From Cytophagales bacterium (GTDB lineage: Bacteria; Bacteroidota; Bacteroidia; Cytophagales; Cytophagaceae), in the NCBI GenBank assembly GCA_025360235.1, contig JANYCO010000525.1, forward strand, positions 1 through 11,221: 11,221 nucleotides of DNA, written 5' to 3'. Of this stretch, positions 1 to 7,233 are shown in pieces (position 1 is the first letter of the stretch; each line of letters starts with the position of its first letter). The translations under genes and the position numbers were made by a program. The notes beneath the pieces were generated by a model that had not been told where the DNA came from, did not search any database, and saw nothing but the letters and a program-made list of their open reading frames with translations.

Positions 1-492
1 GTAACAGGCCAATTCCCTAAGGCTGTAGTGCTTTCTTGTGTAGATTCGAGAGTGCCAATCGAAGATGTTTTTGATAAAGGGATTGGCGACATGTTTGTGG
101 CCAGAGTAGCAGGAAATATTGTGAACGAAGACATTTTAGGTTCTATGGAATTTAGTTGTAAAGTGTCAGGAGCCAAACTTGTACTGGTGATGGGCCATGA
201 ATATTGTGGTGCTATCAAAGGAGCAATAGATAAAGTTGAAATGGGAAATTTAACTTCGCTTCTAAAAAAAATTAATCCAGCAATTGATAGATGTGAAGAG
301 CATTTTCATGGAAAAAAAACTTCTAAGAATCCTGAATATGTAGATTTAATTGTACGAGAAAACATAAAAATTTCAGTTGAAAATATCCGTAGCCAAAGTA
401 CTATATTAAAAGAAATGGAAAGCTCCGGAGAGATAAAAATAATAGGAGCATATTACGATATGGACAATGGAGAGGTGACCTTTTATGATTAG
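1..492 (+). CDS. Beta-class carbonic anhydrase, 3' part (5' end outside window)
   Basis: The product interconverts CO2 and bicarbonate in the cytoplasm, using a zinc ion. The frame is open from base 1, so 164 codons including the stop are visible and the N-terminal helix, probably 25-45 residues, is missing. Numbering visible residues, the family signature CxDxR sits at 13-17 (Cys13, Asp15, Arg17), and GHEYCGA at 65-71 supplies His66 and Cys69. Cys13, His66 and Cys69 are the expected zinc ligands, and Asp15-Arg17 is the conserved catalytic dyad. The ARVAGN stretch (34-39) and the C-terminal GAYYDMDNGEVTFYD strand are also typical. No membrane segment is seen. It converges on the propeller sensor gene, with a hairpin terminator between them. 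The family call is firm. The gene subtype is not resolved, so no symbol is given. Confidence 0.95.
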   Translation, partial: VTGQFPKAVVLSCVDSRVPIEDVFDKGIGDMFVARVAGNIVNEDILGSMEFSCKVSGAKLVLVMGHEYCGAIKGAIDKVEMGNLTSLLKKINPAIDRCEEHFHGKKTSKNPEYVDLIVRENIKISVENIRSQSTILKEMESSGEIKIIGAYYDMDNGEVTFYD

Positions 493-585
493 ATATTAAC
501 AAGAGCTGCTTTTAATTCACAACTTATTAACATTCTATCAACCAAATATATACAATAGCGTTCGAGTAGAAAATCGAGTTTAGAA

Positions 586-628
586 AAAGGGTTCGAGGTT
601 TAATGATGTTTTAAACTTCGAACCCTTT
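586..628 (-). terminator. Rho-independent terminator of the propeller sensor gene
   Basis: An 18-bp inverted repeat pairs 586-603 with 611-628 around a 7-base loop (604-610). All pairs are Watson-Crick except one G-T (597/617). Read on the minus strand, the hairpin ends in a run of five T (588-584), the form of an intrinsic terminator, and it begins 14 bases beyond the sensor stop codon. Read on the plus strand there is no T-run after the stem, so it may stop carbonic anhydrase transcripts only weakly. Confidence 0.88.
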
Positions 629-641
629 CGGAAAAATACTT

Positions 642-3191
642 CTAAGCATTCTTATGCTCCAGCTGCTTAGTAAGAACATCAATTTTTTCTTTGTGTTCAA
701 TAATCTGTTGTGTTTTTTCTTTCATTTTATTTTCAAGTACTTTTTGTTTTTTCAGTACGAATGCAATGTTTTTACGATAGACGTAATAGAGCACATAACA
801 GAGACCAATCAGAAGAATTCCTCTGAACCACCATGAAGCCCAGAAAGGAGGATTGATTGTAACGGCTATTTGAGTACCAACTTCGTTCCAGATCCCATCT
901 TCATTAGCTGCCTTAACCTTGAAGGAATAATTACCCGGGTCAAGATTAGTATAGTTTACTGGATTAGGTTGATCGGTATATTTCCAGTCGGTATCAAACC
1001 CTTCAAGTTTATAAGCGTATTTTACTTTCTTGGTATTGGTATAATTGAAGGCTACAAAGTCAAACATCACATTGGACTGAGAATATTTTAAAATAATTTC
1101 TTTATTAGGATTTAAAATGTCTTTTCTTATTCCATCTTTTCCGCTATTGGCATTATCGAATGCCTGAACGTCTTTGATAGCAATGGAAGGCAGATTTTTA
1201 TTTATAGTAATATCACTTGGGTTAAAACGATTATATCCATTTATTCCTCCAAACAATAACTCTCCCGACGACAATTTGTATTGCGCTTTCACATTAAACT
1301 GGTTGCTTTGAAGCCCGTCAGATTTGTTGTAATTTTTAAAAACTTTGGTTTCAGGATTGAAACAGGAAAGCCCCTTGTTGGTACTTAGCCATAAGTTTCC
1401 GTCTTTATCTTCTAATATTCCAAGCACATTATTATTGGCCAACCCATGCTTCTCTTTATAGGTAACGAATTTTAAACTATCACGACTCATCTGGCTCAGG
1501 CCCCCTGCAGTGCCTACCCAGAACCGTCCTTTACTGTCCTCATAACAATGATAAACAATATTACCTGCCAGACTATTTGCATTTCCAGGATCATTTAAGA
1601 ACCTTCTGAATTTTCCATTTACTTTATCGTCCATCCGGTTCAGACCAACAGAAGTACAGACCCACAAAGCTTTATTTTTATCTTCGTATACATAGTAAAT
1701 AAAGTTATCGCTGATGGAAGTAGGATCATTGTCTCTCTGACTAAAATTTTTAAAGGTGTTATTATCTCTGTCATACAAGAAAAGACCATCTCTCCAGCCT
1801 CCCAACCAAAGATTAGACTCGCTGTCTTCAAGAATACTTCCAAAGGAATAACCCGTAAGTGCTTGTTTAAAATTACCGTCTTTTTTATTGCTCCAATGAA
1901 TTCCTCCAAGATAAGTACCTACCCAAAGCGTTTTTCGTTTGTCTTCAAAGGCAGAAATAATCACATTAGATTTAAGTGCGCCTGGTTTACCATTTTTGGG
2001 ATATAGGTCAAATTTTCCAGTTGTTGAATTGTATTTATTTAATCCCCCATCATCGGTGCCAATCCATAAATTTTTATCAGAGTCTTCGGTAAAGCAAAGT
2101 ACAGAATTATGGCATAAACTGTTTGGATTTATTGGGTCGTTGAAGACATGTCCAAATCGATTGTTTTGGGCTTTGTAGAGATTTACACCACTGGCAAAAG
2201 TTCCCAGCCACATATTATCGTTCATATCTCTGATGATCGTGTTAATCGAATTATGACCTATGCCATTTGAAATGAATTTATTGTGAAGAAGGTGCGTGGA
2301 GGTGTTGTTTTTTAAATCAAGAATATAAAGTCCTGAATTTTCAGCACTCACCCATAAGTTACCTTGATTGTCCTGACTGATGGAAGCAACTACCACATCT
2401 TTCGGAATAGAATTGTTTAGAATAAACTGATTCGATTTTTCATCATAAAAATACAATCCTTTTCCTGCGGTACCTGCCCAGATAGTTCCCTCATAGTCTT
2501 CATATATAGCCATGACATAGGAATCATCAAGCCCCCCTTCATTTTTGCTGATTGGAATGTATTTTTTTGTAGTTACATCAAAAAGGATTATTCCTGAATT
2601 ATAAGTACCTATCCACAACCGGTCCTTTTTATCACAGTGAACGGTGTATTGAAAATTAATCGGTTCCTTTTCTGTGTTGCGGTAGGATTTGAAATTATAA
2701 GTAGATTTATCCAGACTGCAAATTCCATTGTCTTTAGTGGCAATCCAAAGATTACCTTTGGAGTCGCTGGTAATATCTGAAACCTTGTTGCTTGAAAGAC
2801 TATTAGCATTATTGGGGTTGTTTACGAAATGAGAGAACCCGTCTTTATCTGCATCGTATCTGGATATTCCACCGTTGTAGCCTACCCAAAGTAAATTTTC
2901 TTTGTCTATATATAGACAACGGACATAATTGGCGATAATACTCTTAGGATCTTCCTCATTGTTTTGATAGGTTTTCATGGAATATCCATCAAAACGATTT
3001 AAGCCATCTGAAGTACCCAACCAGATATAACCCTTCTTATCTTGGGCAATATCCCTGACCCAGTTGCTTGACAAGCCATTTTCTACATCATACCGTTCAA
3101 AAATTCGGCTTTTTTGTTGACTGAAGGCGGTTTGAAAACAAATGAAAAGAAGAAAAGAAAGAGCAATTTTTTTAAAAAAGGAACAAATCAT
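642..3191 (-). CDS. Periplasmic two-component-type propeller sensor with Y_Y_Y domain, no output domain
   Basis: The 849-residue protein resembles the extracytoplasmic half of Bacteroidota hybrid two-component (HTCS) or propeller-LuxR receptors. Residues 1-24 form a signal peptide ending near AFSQ. About 13 clear reg_prop blades follow, each with a motif such as GYIWLGT, NLLWVGY, DRLWIGT or GRFWVGT. A degenerate fourteenth (ELLFGG) makes the count fit two seven-bladed propellers. A Y_Y_Y/Ig-like domain follows, with YKLEGFDTDW and YSFKVKAANEDGIWNE. One membrane helix lies near 787-805, then a charged coiled-coil tail of about 41 residues ends the protein. There is no histidine kinase, receiver, AraC or LuxR domain, and the terminator 14 bases downstream leaves no room for one. 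The ATG at 3189-3191 places the signal peptide correctly. The ligand is unknown. Signalling through a partner protein is inference. Confidence 0.9.
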   Translation of the reverse strand: MICSFFKKIALSFLLFICFQTAFSQQKSRIFERYDVENGLSSNWVRDIAQDKKGYIWLGTSDGLNRFDGYSMKTYQNNEEDPKSIIANYVRCLYIDKENLLWVGYNGGISRYDADKDGFSHFVNNPNNANSLSSNKVSDITSDSKGNLWIATKDNGICSLDKSTYNFKSYRNTEKEPINFQYTVHCDKKDRLWIGTYNSGIILFDVTTKKYIPISKNEGGLDDSYVMAIYEDYEGTIWAGTAGKGLYFYDEKSNQFILNNSIPKDVVVASISQDNQGNLWVSAENSGLYILDLKNNTSTHLLHNKFISNGIGHNSINTIIRDMNDNMWLGTFASGVNLYKAQNNRFGHVFNDPINPNSLCHNSVLCFTEDSDKNLWIGTDDGGLNKYNSTTGKFDLYPKNGKPGALKSNVIISAFEDKRKTLWVGTYLGGIHWSNKKDGNFKQALTGYSFGSILEDSESNLWLGGWRDGLFLYDRDNNTFKNFSQRDNDPTSISDNFIYYVYEDKNKALWVCTSVGLNRMDDKVNGKFRRFLNDPGNANSLAGNIVYHCYEDSKGRFWVGTAGGLSQMSRDSLKFVTYKEKHGLANNNVLGILEDKDGNLWLSTNKGLSCFNPETKVFKNYNKSDGLQSNQFNVKAQYKLSSGELLFGGINGYNRFNPSDITINKNLPSIAIKDVQAFDNANSGKDGIRKDILNPNKEIILKYSQSNVMFDFVAFNYTNTKKVKYAYKLEGFDTDWKYTDQPNPVNYTNLDPGNYSFKVKAANEDGIWNEVGTQIAVTINPPFWASWWFRGILLIGLCYVLYYVYRKNIAFVLKKQKVLENKMKEKTQQIIEHKEKIDVLTKQLEHKNA

Positions 3192-3439
3192 TTTTTATGG
3201 TTTTAAAGTACTACTGTATGTTAAACTTAATCTACTGTTTTTTAAACAATAAGGTTACAAAAAACAATAAAGAAATACTAAATTTCAAGTTATGAAGATA
3301 GCTATTTTTGTTGAAACCTATAAATACAGTAATATTCTATGCTAAAGATTACTTTGGAGAATGAATTTTGACAAACAATAATCTTAACTCCTTCACGTAA
3401 TAAAAGGATCATCATTATCTTTTAACCCAATTGTATTAT
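3192..3439. other. Divergent intergenic region, 248 bases
   Basis: This AT-rich stretch separates the divergent sensor and coiled-coil genes and should hold both promoters. I see no perfect TAnnTTTG box for either gene. The nearest is TATCTTTT about 20 bases before the ATG at 3440. AAACAATAA occurs twice, near 3244 and 3262. No convincing small ORF, RNA gene or strong hairpin was seen. Confidence 0.5.
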
Positions 3440-3883
3440 ATGAAAAGAAAATCCAAATTTATTTTTATAACGCTTTCTGTTTTACTGATCATTGTATTTG
3501 CCAGTTGGGATTCCAGCACCTCTTCTTTGCGTAGTGGTGACTATTCCATATTGGAAAGGCTTTTTGATTTGGTACAAAAAGAAAATCAGGAAGTCAAAAC
3601 ATGGATTGAAGATTGGAACAAACTCACCGAAGAAAGCAACACGTACAAAAGAGAATATAAAAGTCTTATTCGTGATAACGAAGAATATTACAGAGACGCC
3701 AGAAGCCTTGCCAATGCATTAAAAGACGACACCCTAAAAACAAAAGCAATTGCCATGATTGATGAGAGCGAACAAGGGTATAAAAAGAAAGCGGTTGCTA
3801 TAAAAGAGCGGATAGCGAAATTGGATAAACGAGAACAACAAATGCTCGAACACTATACCATTCTTAAAATATACGCTTCCTAA
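3440..3883 (+). CDS. Small membrane-anchored coiled-coil protein, possibly frameshifted near its 3' end
   Basis: I do not recognise a named family. The ATG at 3440 gives 147 residues. A TTG three codons upstream is a less likely start because the Lys/Arg-rich N-terminus begins naturally at MKRKSK. Residues 6-22 are a hydrophobic helix, a signal anchor or an uncleaved signal peptide, with no lipobox cysteine. Residues 35-140 are strongly charged and helical, rich in Glu and Lys with heptad-like spacing, so an elongated extracytoplasmic coiled coil is likely. The frame ends after HYTILKIYAS. Removing one A from the AAAA run at 3866-3869 would carry it on for another 39 residues to a stop at 3987-3989, just short of the convergent rbfA stop. 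The gene may therefore be interrupted or contain a sequencing indel. The function is unknown. Confidence 0.65.
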   Translation: MKRKSKFIFITLSVLLIIVFASWDSSTSSLRSGDYSILERLFDLVQKENQEVKTWIEDWNKLTEESNTYKREYKSLIRDNEEYYRDARSLANALKDDTLKTKAIAMIDESEQGYKKKAVAIKERIAKLDKREQQMLEHYTILKIYAS

Positions 3884-3989
3884 AATAGAAACACTTCAGA
3901 TAGGCCTGGTCCCTGATGAGATAAAATTTAATAATCGTATGCGTGCGTATGATGCTCTGGTTGCGAGAAGCACTAAGATGTTAAAGTAG
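3870..3989 (+). pseudogene. Out-of-frame 3' continuation of the coiled-coil gene
   Basis: In the frame one base ahead of the 3440 gene, 39 codons followed by TAG read YTLPKIETLQIG and on through RMRAYDALVARSTKMLK. The composition looks like protein: mixed charged and hydrophobic residues, and the same helical character as the upstream gene. It has no start codon of its own at the front. It begins exactly where a one-base slip at the AAAA run would place it, and ends 2 bases before the rbfA stop codon. A chance open frame of this length is possible. Confidence 0.4.
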
Positions 3990-3991
3990 AT

Positions 3992-4363
3992 TTATTCTTT
4001 TTTTCCGTCTTCTTTAGGAATGACAATTTTAGAAAAAAGCTCGTTCATTTTATTGGCATAGTCTACACTGTCGTCGAGGAAGAACATAAGGGCCGGGATA
4101 ACGCGAGCTTGTTTGCTGATGCGGTTGCCCAGCATCTTGCGGATAGGTTTTGTTTGTTTGATGATATTGTCGAGCATCGTCTTTTTATCCTCTATCATCA
4201 TAAAACTCAGGTAAACCTTAGCAATACCAAGATCAGGACTCATGCGCACAGTGGTTACAGTAATAAAAGCATTGCCAAAAAGCCCTTTTGTATCGTGAAG
4301 AAAAATATCACTAAGTTCCTTTAGAATCAATTTACTGTATTTCTGTTGCCTTGTACTTTCCAT
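3992..4363 (-). CDS. rbfA: Ribosome-binding factor A
   Basis: RbfA is a small KH-fold (type II) protein that binds free 30S subunits and helps late maturation of the 5' end of 16S rRNA, notably in the cold. The product has 123 residues, the usual length. It opens with the family's helix ESTRQQKYSKLILKELSDIF, followed by the strand region TVTTVRMSPDLGIAKVYLSF, where 'V.MSPDL..A.VY.S' is the recognisable core. The third conserved block runs from KMLGNRISKQARVIPALMFFLDDSVD and is followed by a short basic/acidic tail. The start is the ATG at 4361-4363. It is a single-gene unit, divergent from the membrane protein gene, with a perfect Bacteroidota -7 box 19 bases upstream. The assignment is secure. 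Confidence 0.95.
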   Translation of the reverse strand: MESTRQQKYSKLILKELSDIFLHDTKGLFGNAFITVTTVRMSPDLGIAKVYLSFMMIEDKKTMLDNIIKQTKPIRKMLGNRISKQARVIPALMFFLDDSVDYANKMNELFSKIVIPKEDGKKE

Positions 4364-4382
4364 GAATCCTTAAATAACTTGG

Positions 4383-4390
4383 CAAAAATA
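4383..4390 (-). promoter_or_regulatory. Predicted -7 promoter element of rbfA
   Basis: On the minus strand the bases read TATTTTTG, a perfect match to the Bacteroidota -7 consensus TAnnTTTG. They lie 19 bases before the rbfA ATG, implying a short leader of about 10-15 bases. No clear -33 TTG is present at the expected 17-23 base spacing, so this rests on the -7 box and its position. Confidence 0.5.
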
Positions 4391-4412
4391 CGAATAAATC
4401 TTCTGCATTCCT

Positions 4413-4420
4413 TATTTTTG
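4413..4420 (+). promoter_or_regulatory. Predicted -7 promoter element of the GT-C-like membrane protein gene
   Basis: The bases read TATTTTTG, matching TAnnTTTG exactly, 21 bases before the GTG at 4442. This supports that GTG over upstream TTG codons, because transcription would start near 4427. No good -33 TTG is seen at the expected distance. Confidence 0.5.
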
Positions 4421-4441
4421 TTTTTATCTGACAAAAACAAA

Positions 4442-5848
4442 GTGATTCAACTATTTTTAAAATATAATGCACTAAAATTCATTCCGGTATTTTTTATACT
4501 AGTGATCATACGGCTTGTTGCCTTTCAAATGGTACTCCCTATTACGGACCCTGAACTTACCTGGCTTTTGGTAGGAGAAAGGATGGCCGATGGATTTACT
4601 CTTTACAAAGAGATCTGGACAGATCTTGAGCCGTTTTCGGCTCTTGTTTATTACCTTATAGACCTTATGGTTGGAAAATCTACCAAAGCCTATTTTATAT
4701 TGTCATTGCTTTTGGTCTTTCTTCAATCTGTTGTATTCACAAGAGGGTTAAATAAAAATAAAGTGTTCAAAGAGCCATCTGCTTTGCCCGCAGTGTTGTA
4801 TGTGCTGTTTTCCTCTTTGTTCTTCGACTTCTACACACTTTCTCCCGTTCTATTGGGGATGACCTTTATTATATGGACTTTTGACTTAATTTGTTTTCAA
4901 TCAAGAGTGGCAACTACTGAGGATCGTTTTTTCTATATTGGTTTGCTTACAGGTATTGCGTCGCTGTTTTATTTGCCTCTTGCCTTGTTTCTGATTTTTG
5001 CTCTTTTTGCTCTTGGATTTTATTCCAATACGAATCTGAAACAGCAAATGGTTTTGGTGTTGGCTTTCTTTTTTCCTTATATCATTGTTTTGATCTATTA
5101 TTTTTGGATTGATAATCTTGGAAACTATTTTGAGTATGCCTTATATCCTACACTACATTCGGCAACGAACTTCCTGGTTGATTTTCCTACCATAATCAAG
5201 ATTCTTGTACTGCCTTTTCTTTTAATAATTGCCGCTGCTACCGCCATTGCCGTAAAAGCCAGATATATTCATTATCAGTATATCATAATTAAAATAGCAG
5301 GATTGTGGTTATTGATTGGTCTTTTATCCATATGGTTGGAGAAAGCATTTACACCTCATATGTTTATTTTATTTGTACCCCCAATGACATTTTTTACAGC
5401 ACATTTATTTCTTATTTTTTCAAAAAAAAGAATTTTTTCGGAATTAGCGTTTATAGTCATGTTTGGAGGAATTCTTCTTATTTCATTTTATTCCTTAAAA
5501 AAACCGGATAATTATTCAAAAATACACCTCATCAAATCGGTTCCAAAAGAATGGGCGAAGCTTAATATAAAAAACAAAAACGTAATTGTTTTGGGGAACA
5601 ACAAGGAGTACTATTTAAATAATAACATTGTTGGGCCTTACGCAAATTGGTCTTTATCGAAATGGCAATTTGAAGATTTGAAAAAATACTCTTCCATTTC
5701 TGCGATATATGAAGTTATGGAAACCAGCAAACCTGATTATATAGTTGACTCGGATAATAAAATGGAACAGATTTCTTTACTAATTCCTGATCTGAAAAAA
5801 CAATATAAACGAATTGATTCTACCATCATTTACAAAAGGAAAATCTAA
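4442..5848 (+). CDS. Polytopic membrane protein, GT-C glycosyltransferase-like
   Basis: With the GTG start the protein has 468 residues. The frame is open further upstream, but that would run into rbfA and start at TTG. The first ATG (4529) would delete the first helix. I count roughly 10-12 hydrophobic segments from FIPVFFILVIIRLVAF to FIVMFGGILLISFYSL, then a soluble domain of about 110 residues (from KNKNVIVLGNNKEYY) that ends in KRKI and would face the periplasm. The first long loop carries PITDPELTW followed by GERMADGFTLYKEIWTDLEPFSALVYY. An acidic motif just after helix 1 is the hallmark of GT-C enzymes, which use polyprenyl-phosphate sugars. The architecture matches a conserved but uncharacterised Bacteroidota membrane family. 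The enzymatic role is inference, and I give no symbol. The stop overlaps the convergent rpiB stop by 4 bases. Confidence 0.82.
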   Translation: MIQLFLKYNALKFIPVFFILVIIRLVAFQMVLPITDPELTWLLVGERMADGFTLYKEIWTDLEPFSALVYYLIDLMVGKSTKAYFILSLLLVFLQSVVFTRGLNKNKVFKEPSALPAVLYVLFSSLFFDFYTLSPVLLGMTFIIWTFDLICFQSRVATTEDRFFYIGLLTGIASLFYLPLALFLIFALFALGFYSNTNLKQQMVLVLAFFFPYIIVLIYYFWIDNLGNYFEYALYPTLHSATNFLVDFPTIIKILVLPFLLIIAAATAIAVKARYIHYQYIIIKIAGLWLLIGLLSIWLEKAFTPHMFILFVPPMTFFTAHLFLIFSKKRIFSELAFIVMFGGILLISFYSLKKPDNYSKIHLIKSVPKEWAKLNIKNKNVIVLGNNKEYYLNNNIVGPYANWSLSKWQFEDLKKYSSISAIYEVMETSKPDYIVDSDNKMEQISLLIPDLKKQYKRIDSTIIYKRKI

Positions 5849-6279
5849 CAACTAATTTTATCAACCCGCAATTGATGTCTTCCCCCTTCGAAGGCTGTTT
5901 TTAAAAATACATTAACACACTCTTTCGCTAATTCGAGACTGATAAATCGTGCAGGAAGTGCCATCACGTTGGCATTGTTGTGCTGGCGGATAAGAGAGGC
6001 TACTTCTTTATTCCATGCAAGACCTGAGCGGATCCCCTGATGTTTGTTAGCCGTAATATTTACACCGTTTCCACTGCCACAAATCAGAATTCCAAAATCG
6101 TATTCCTTTTTTTCTACAGCAGCAGCAAGAGGGTGTGCAAAGTCAGCATAATCAACAGAAGCATCACTGTATGTACCGAAGTCTTTTACTTCATGTCCCA
6201 TAGTTTGTATAAAAAGAAGTAACTCTTTTTTGTAAGAATATCCGGCGTGGTCACCGCCGATTGCTACTTTTAGTGACAT
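5845..6279 (-). CDS. rpiB: Ribose-5-phosphate isomerase B
   Basis: RpiB interconverts ribose 5-phosphate and ribulose 5-phosphate in the non-oxidative pentose phosphate pathway, in the cytoplasm. The 144-residue product has the full family length. GGDHAG at 8-13 supplies Asp10 and His11. ICGSGNG at 66-72 holds the catalytic base Cys67, with Ser69 where the E. coli enzyme has Thr. RQHNNANVMALPAR (98-111) gives His100, Asn101 and Arg111. EGGRHQLRVDKI near the end gives the phosphate-binding arginines (Arg134, Arg138). It starts at ATG 6277-6279, only 3 bases after the tatC stop, so the two are surely cotranscribed. Its stop overlaps that of the convergent membrane protein gene. LacA/B-type isomerases share the fold, but a single complete RpiB active site favours RpiB. 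Confidence 0.95.
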   Translation of the reverse strand: MSLKVAIGGDHAGYSYKKELLLFIQTMGHEVKDFGTYSDASVDYADFAHPLAAAVEKKEYDFGILICGSGNGVNITANKHQGIRSGLAWNKEVASLIRQHNNANVMALPARFISLELAKECVNVFLKTAFEGGRHQLRVDKISC

Positions 6280-6282
6280 AAA

Positions 6283-7122
6283 TTAAATGGTTTTAGTGAG
6301 TTGAACTTTTCTTTTTTGTTCTATTGATGCCGATATAAAGATACTTATTTCATACAAAATAATCATAGGAGTACCTACCAACATTTGGCTAAATACATCC
6401 GGGGAAGGAGTAAGTATGGCGGCTATGATAAGAATAATTACAATGGCGTGCCTTCTGTATTTTCGCATGATAGCAGGAGTCATTATGCCTAAGCGTGATA
6501 GAATGTACACCAATACCGGAAGCTGAAACATAAGTCCACAACCTAATACCATCATCAAAAGCATTGAGATATAAGAAGTCACGTCAAACTGATTGCTTAT
6601 GCTTTCATCCAATTTGAAATTGGCAAGGAAATTAATCGATAAAGGAGATACAATATAGTAGCCGAATAAAATACCCATAAAAAATAAAAGAGACACAAAA
6701 AAAATTCCACCACGGGCATTCTTGCGCTCATTAGGATTTAATGCAGGCTCAATGAATTTCCATATCTGCCAAAAAAAGAAAGGGAAAGCCATTATAAAAC
6801 CGGTTACAAAACCCGAGGTCATGTACATGGTAAACTGTCCCGTTAGGGTTCTACTTTGAAGCATAAAATCGATTTTCTCAACACAGATTACATTTCCAAT
6901 ACTAAACAGCTCGTCCATTTTATTACCGATTTTACACATGATTTGGTAGGTCCAGAAATCGGGTTTGGCAGGGGCAATAATGATGTTTTTGAAGATCTTA
7001 TCCATATAAACAAAAGCTATTATGGTAAAGAAAACCACAGGGATCATGGCTTTAAACAATCGTTTTCTTAGTTCTTCAAGGTGGTCCAAAAAGGACATTT
7101 CTTTTTTTTCAGTGTCAGGCAC
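6283..7122 (-). CDS. tatC: Sec-independent protein translocase TatC
   Basis: TatC is the inner-membrane receptor for twin-arginine signal peptides and, with TatA/B, exports folded proteins. The 279-residue protein opens with the family's amphipathic motif SFLDHLEELRKRLFKA (10-25). Six hydrophobic segments follow. GFVTGFIMAFPFFFWQIWKFIEPALNPNER and the late block LTPSPDVFSQMLVGTPMIILYEISIF are the most diagnostic. The first periplasmic loop (about 45-98) is longer than in E. coli TatC and contains three cysteines or nearby Cys residues (MCKIG, NVICVEK), a length typical of Bacteroidota. The start is the GTG at 7120-7122, and no in-frame ATG lies close upstream. It leads an operon with rpiB. 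No tatA or tatB is in the window. Confidence 0.95.
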   Translation of the reverse strand: MPDTEKKEMSFLDHLEELRKRLFKAMIPVVFFTIIAFVYMDKIFKNIIIAPAKPDFWTYQIMCKIGNKMDELFSIGNVICVEKIDFMLQSRTLTGQFTMYMTSGFVTGFIMAFPFFFWQIWKFIEPALNPNERKNARGGIFFVSLLFFMGILFGYYIVSPLSINFLANFKLDESISNQFDVTSYISMLLMMVLGCGLMFQLPVLVYILSRLGIMTPAIMRKYRRHAIVIILIIAAILTPSPDVFSQMLVGTPMIILYEISIFISASIEQKRKVQLTKTI

Positions 7123-7233
7123 AATGCTATATTTTTGGTAAAATTAGTAATTAAATAAGCCAATAAGTAAAAAAGCCAACGAAATATAAAATTTATCCTT
7201 ATTTTCGTAATCGTTATCATTTGTAAATAAACT

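Noticed and set aside
870..1091. Open frame on the plus strand opposite the propeller sensor gene
   Set aside because: It lies wholly inside a well-supported gene on the other strand, and its translation shows no recognisable domain. Several similar frames inside the sensor, rbfA, rpiB and dctA genes were dismissed for the same reason.
3340..3395. Inverted pair AAGATTA/TAATCTT as an operator
   Set aside because: Arms of 7 AT-rich bases about 30 bases apart are expected by chance in this composition.
4346..4441. Upstream extension of the GT-C-like protein to a TTG inside rbfA
   Set aside because: It would overlap the rbfA start, uses a rare start codon, and would lie upstream of the predicted promoter.
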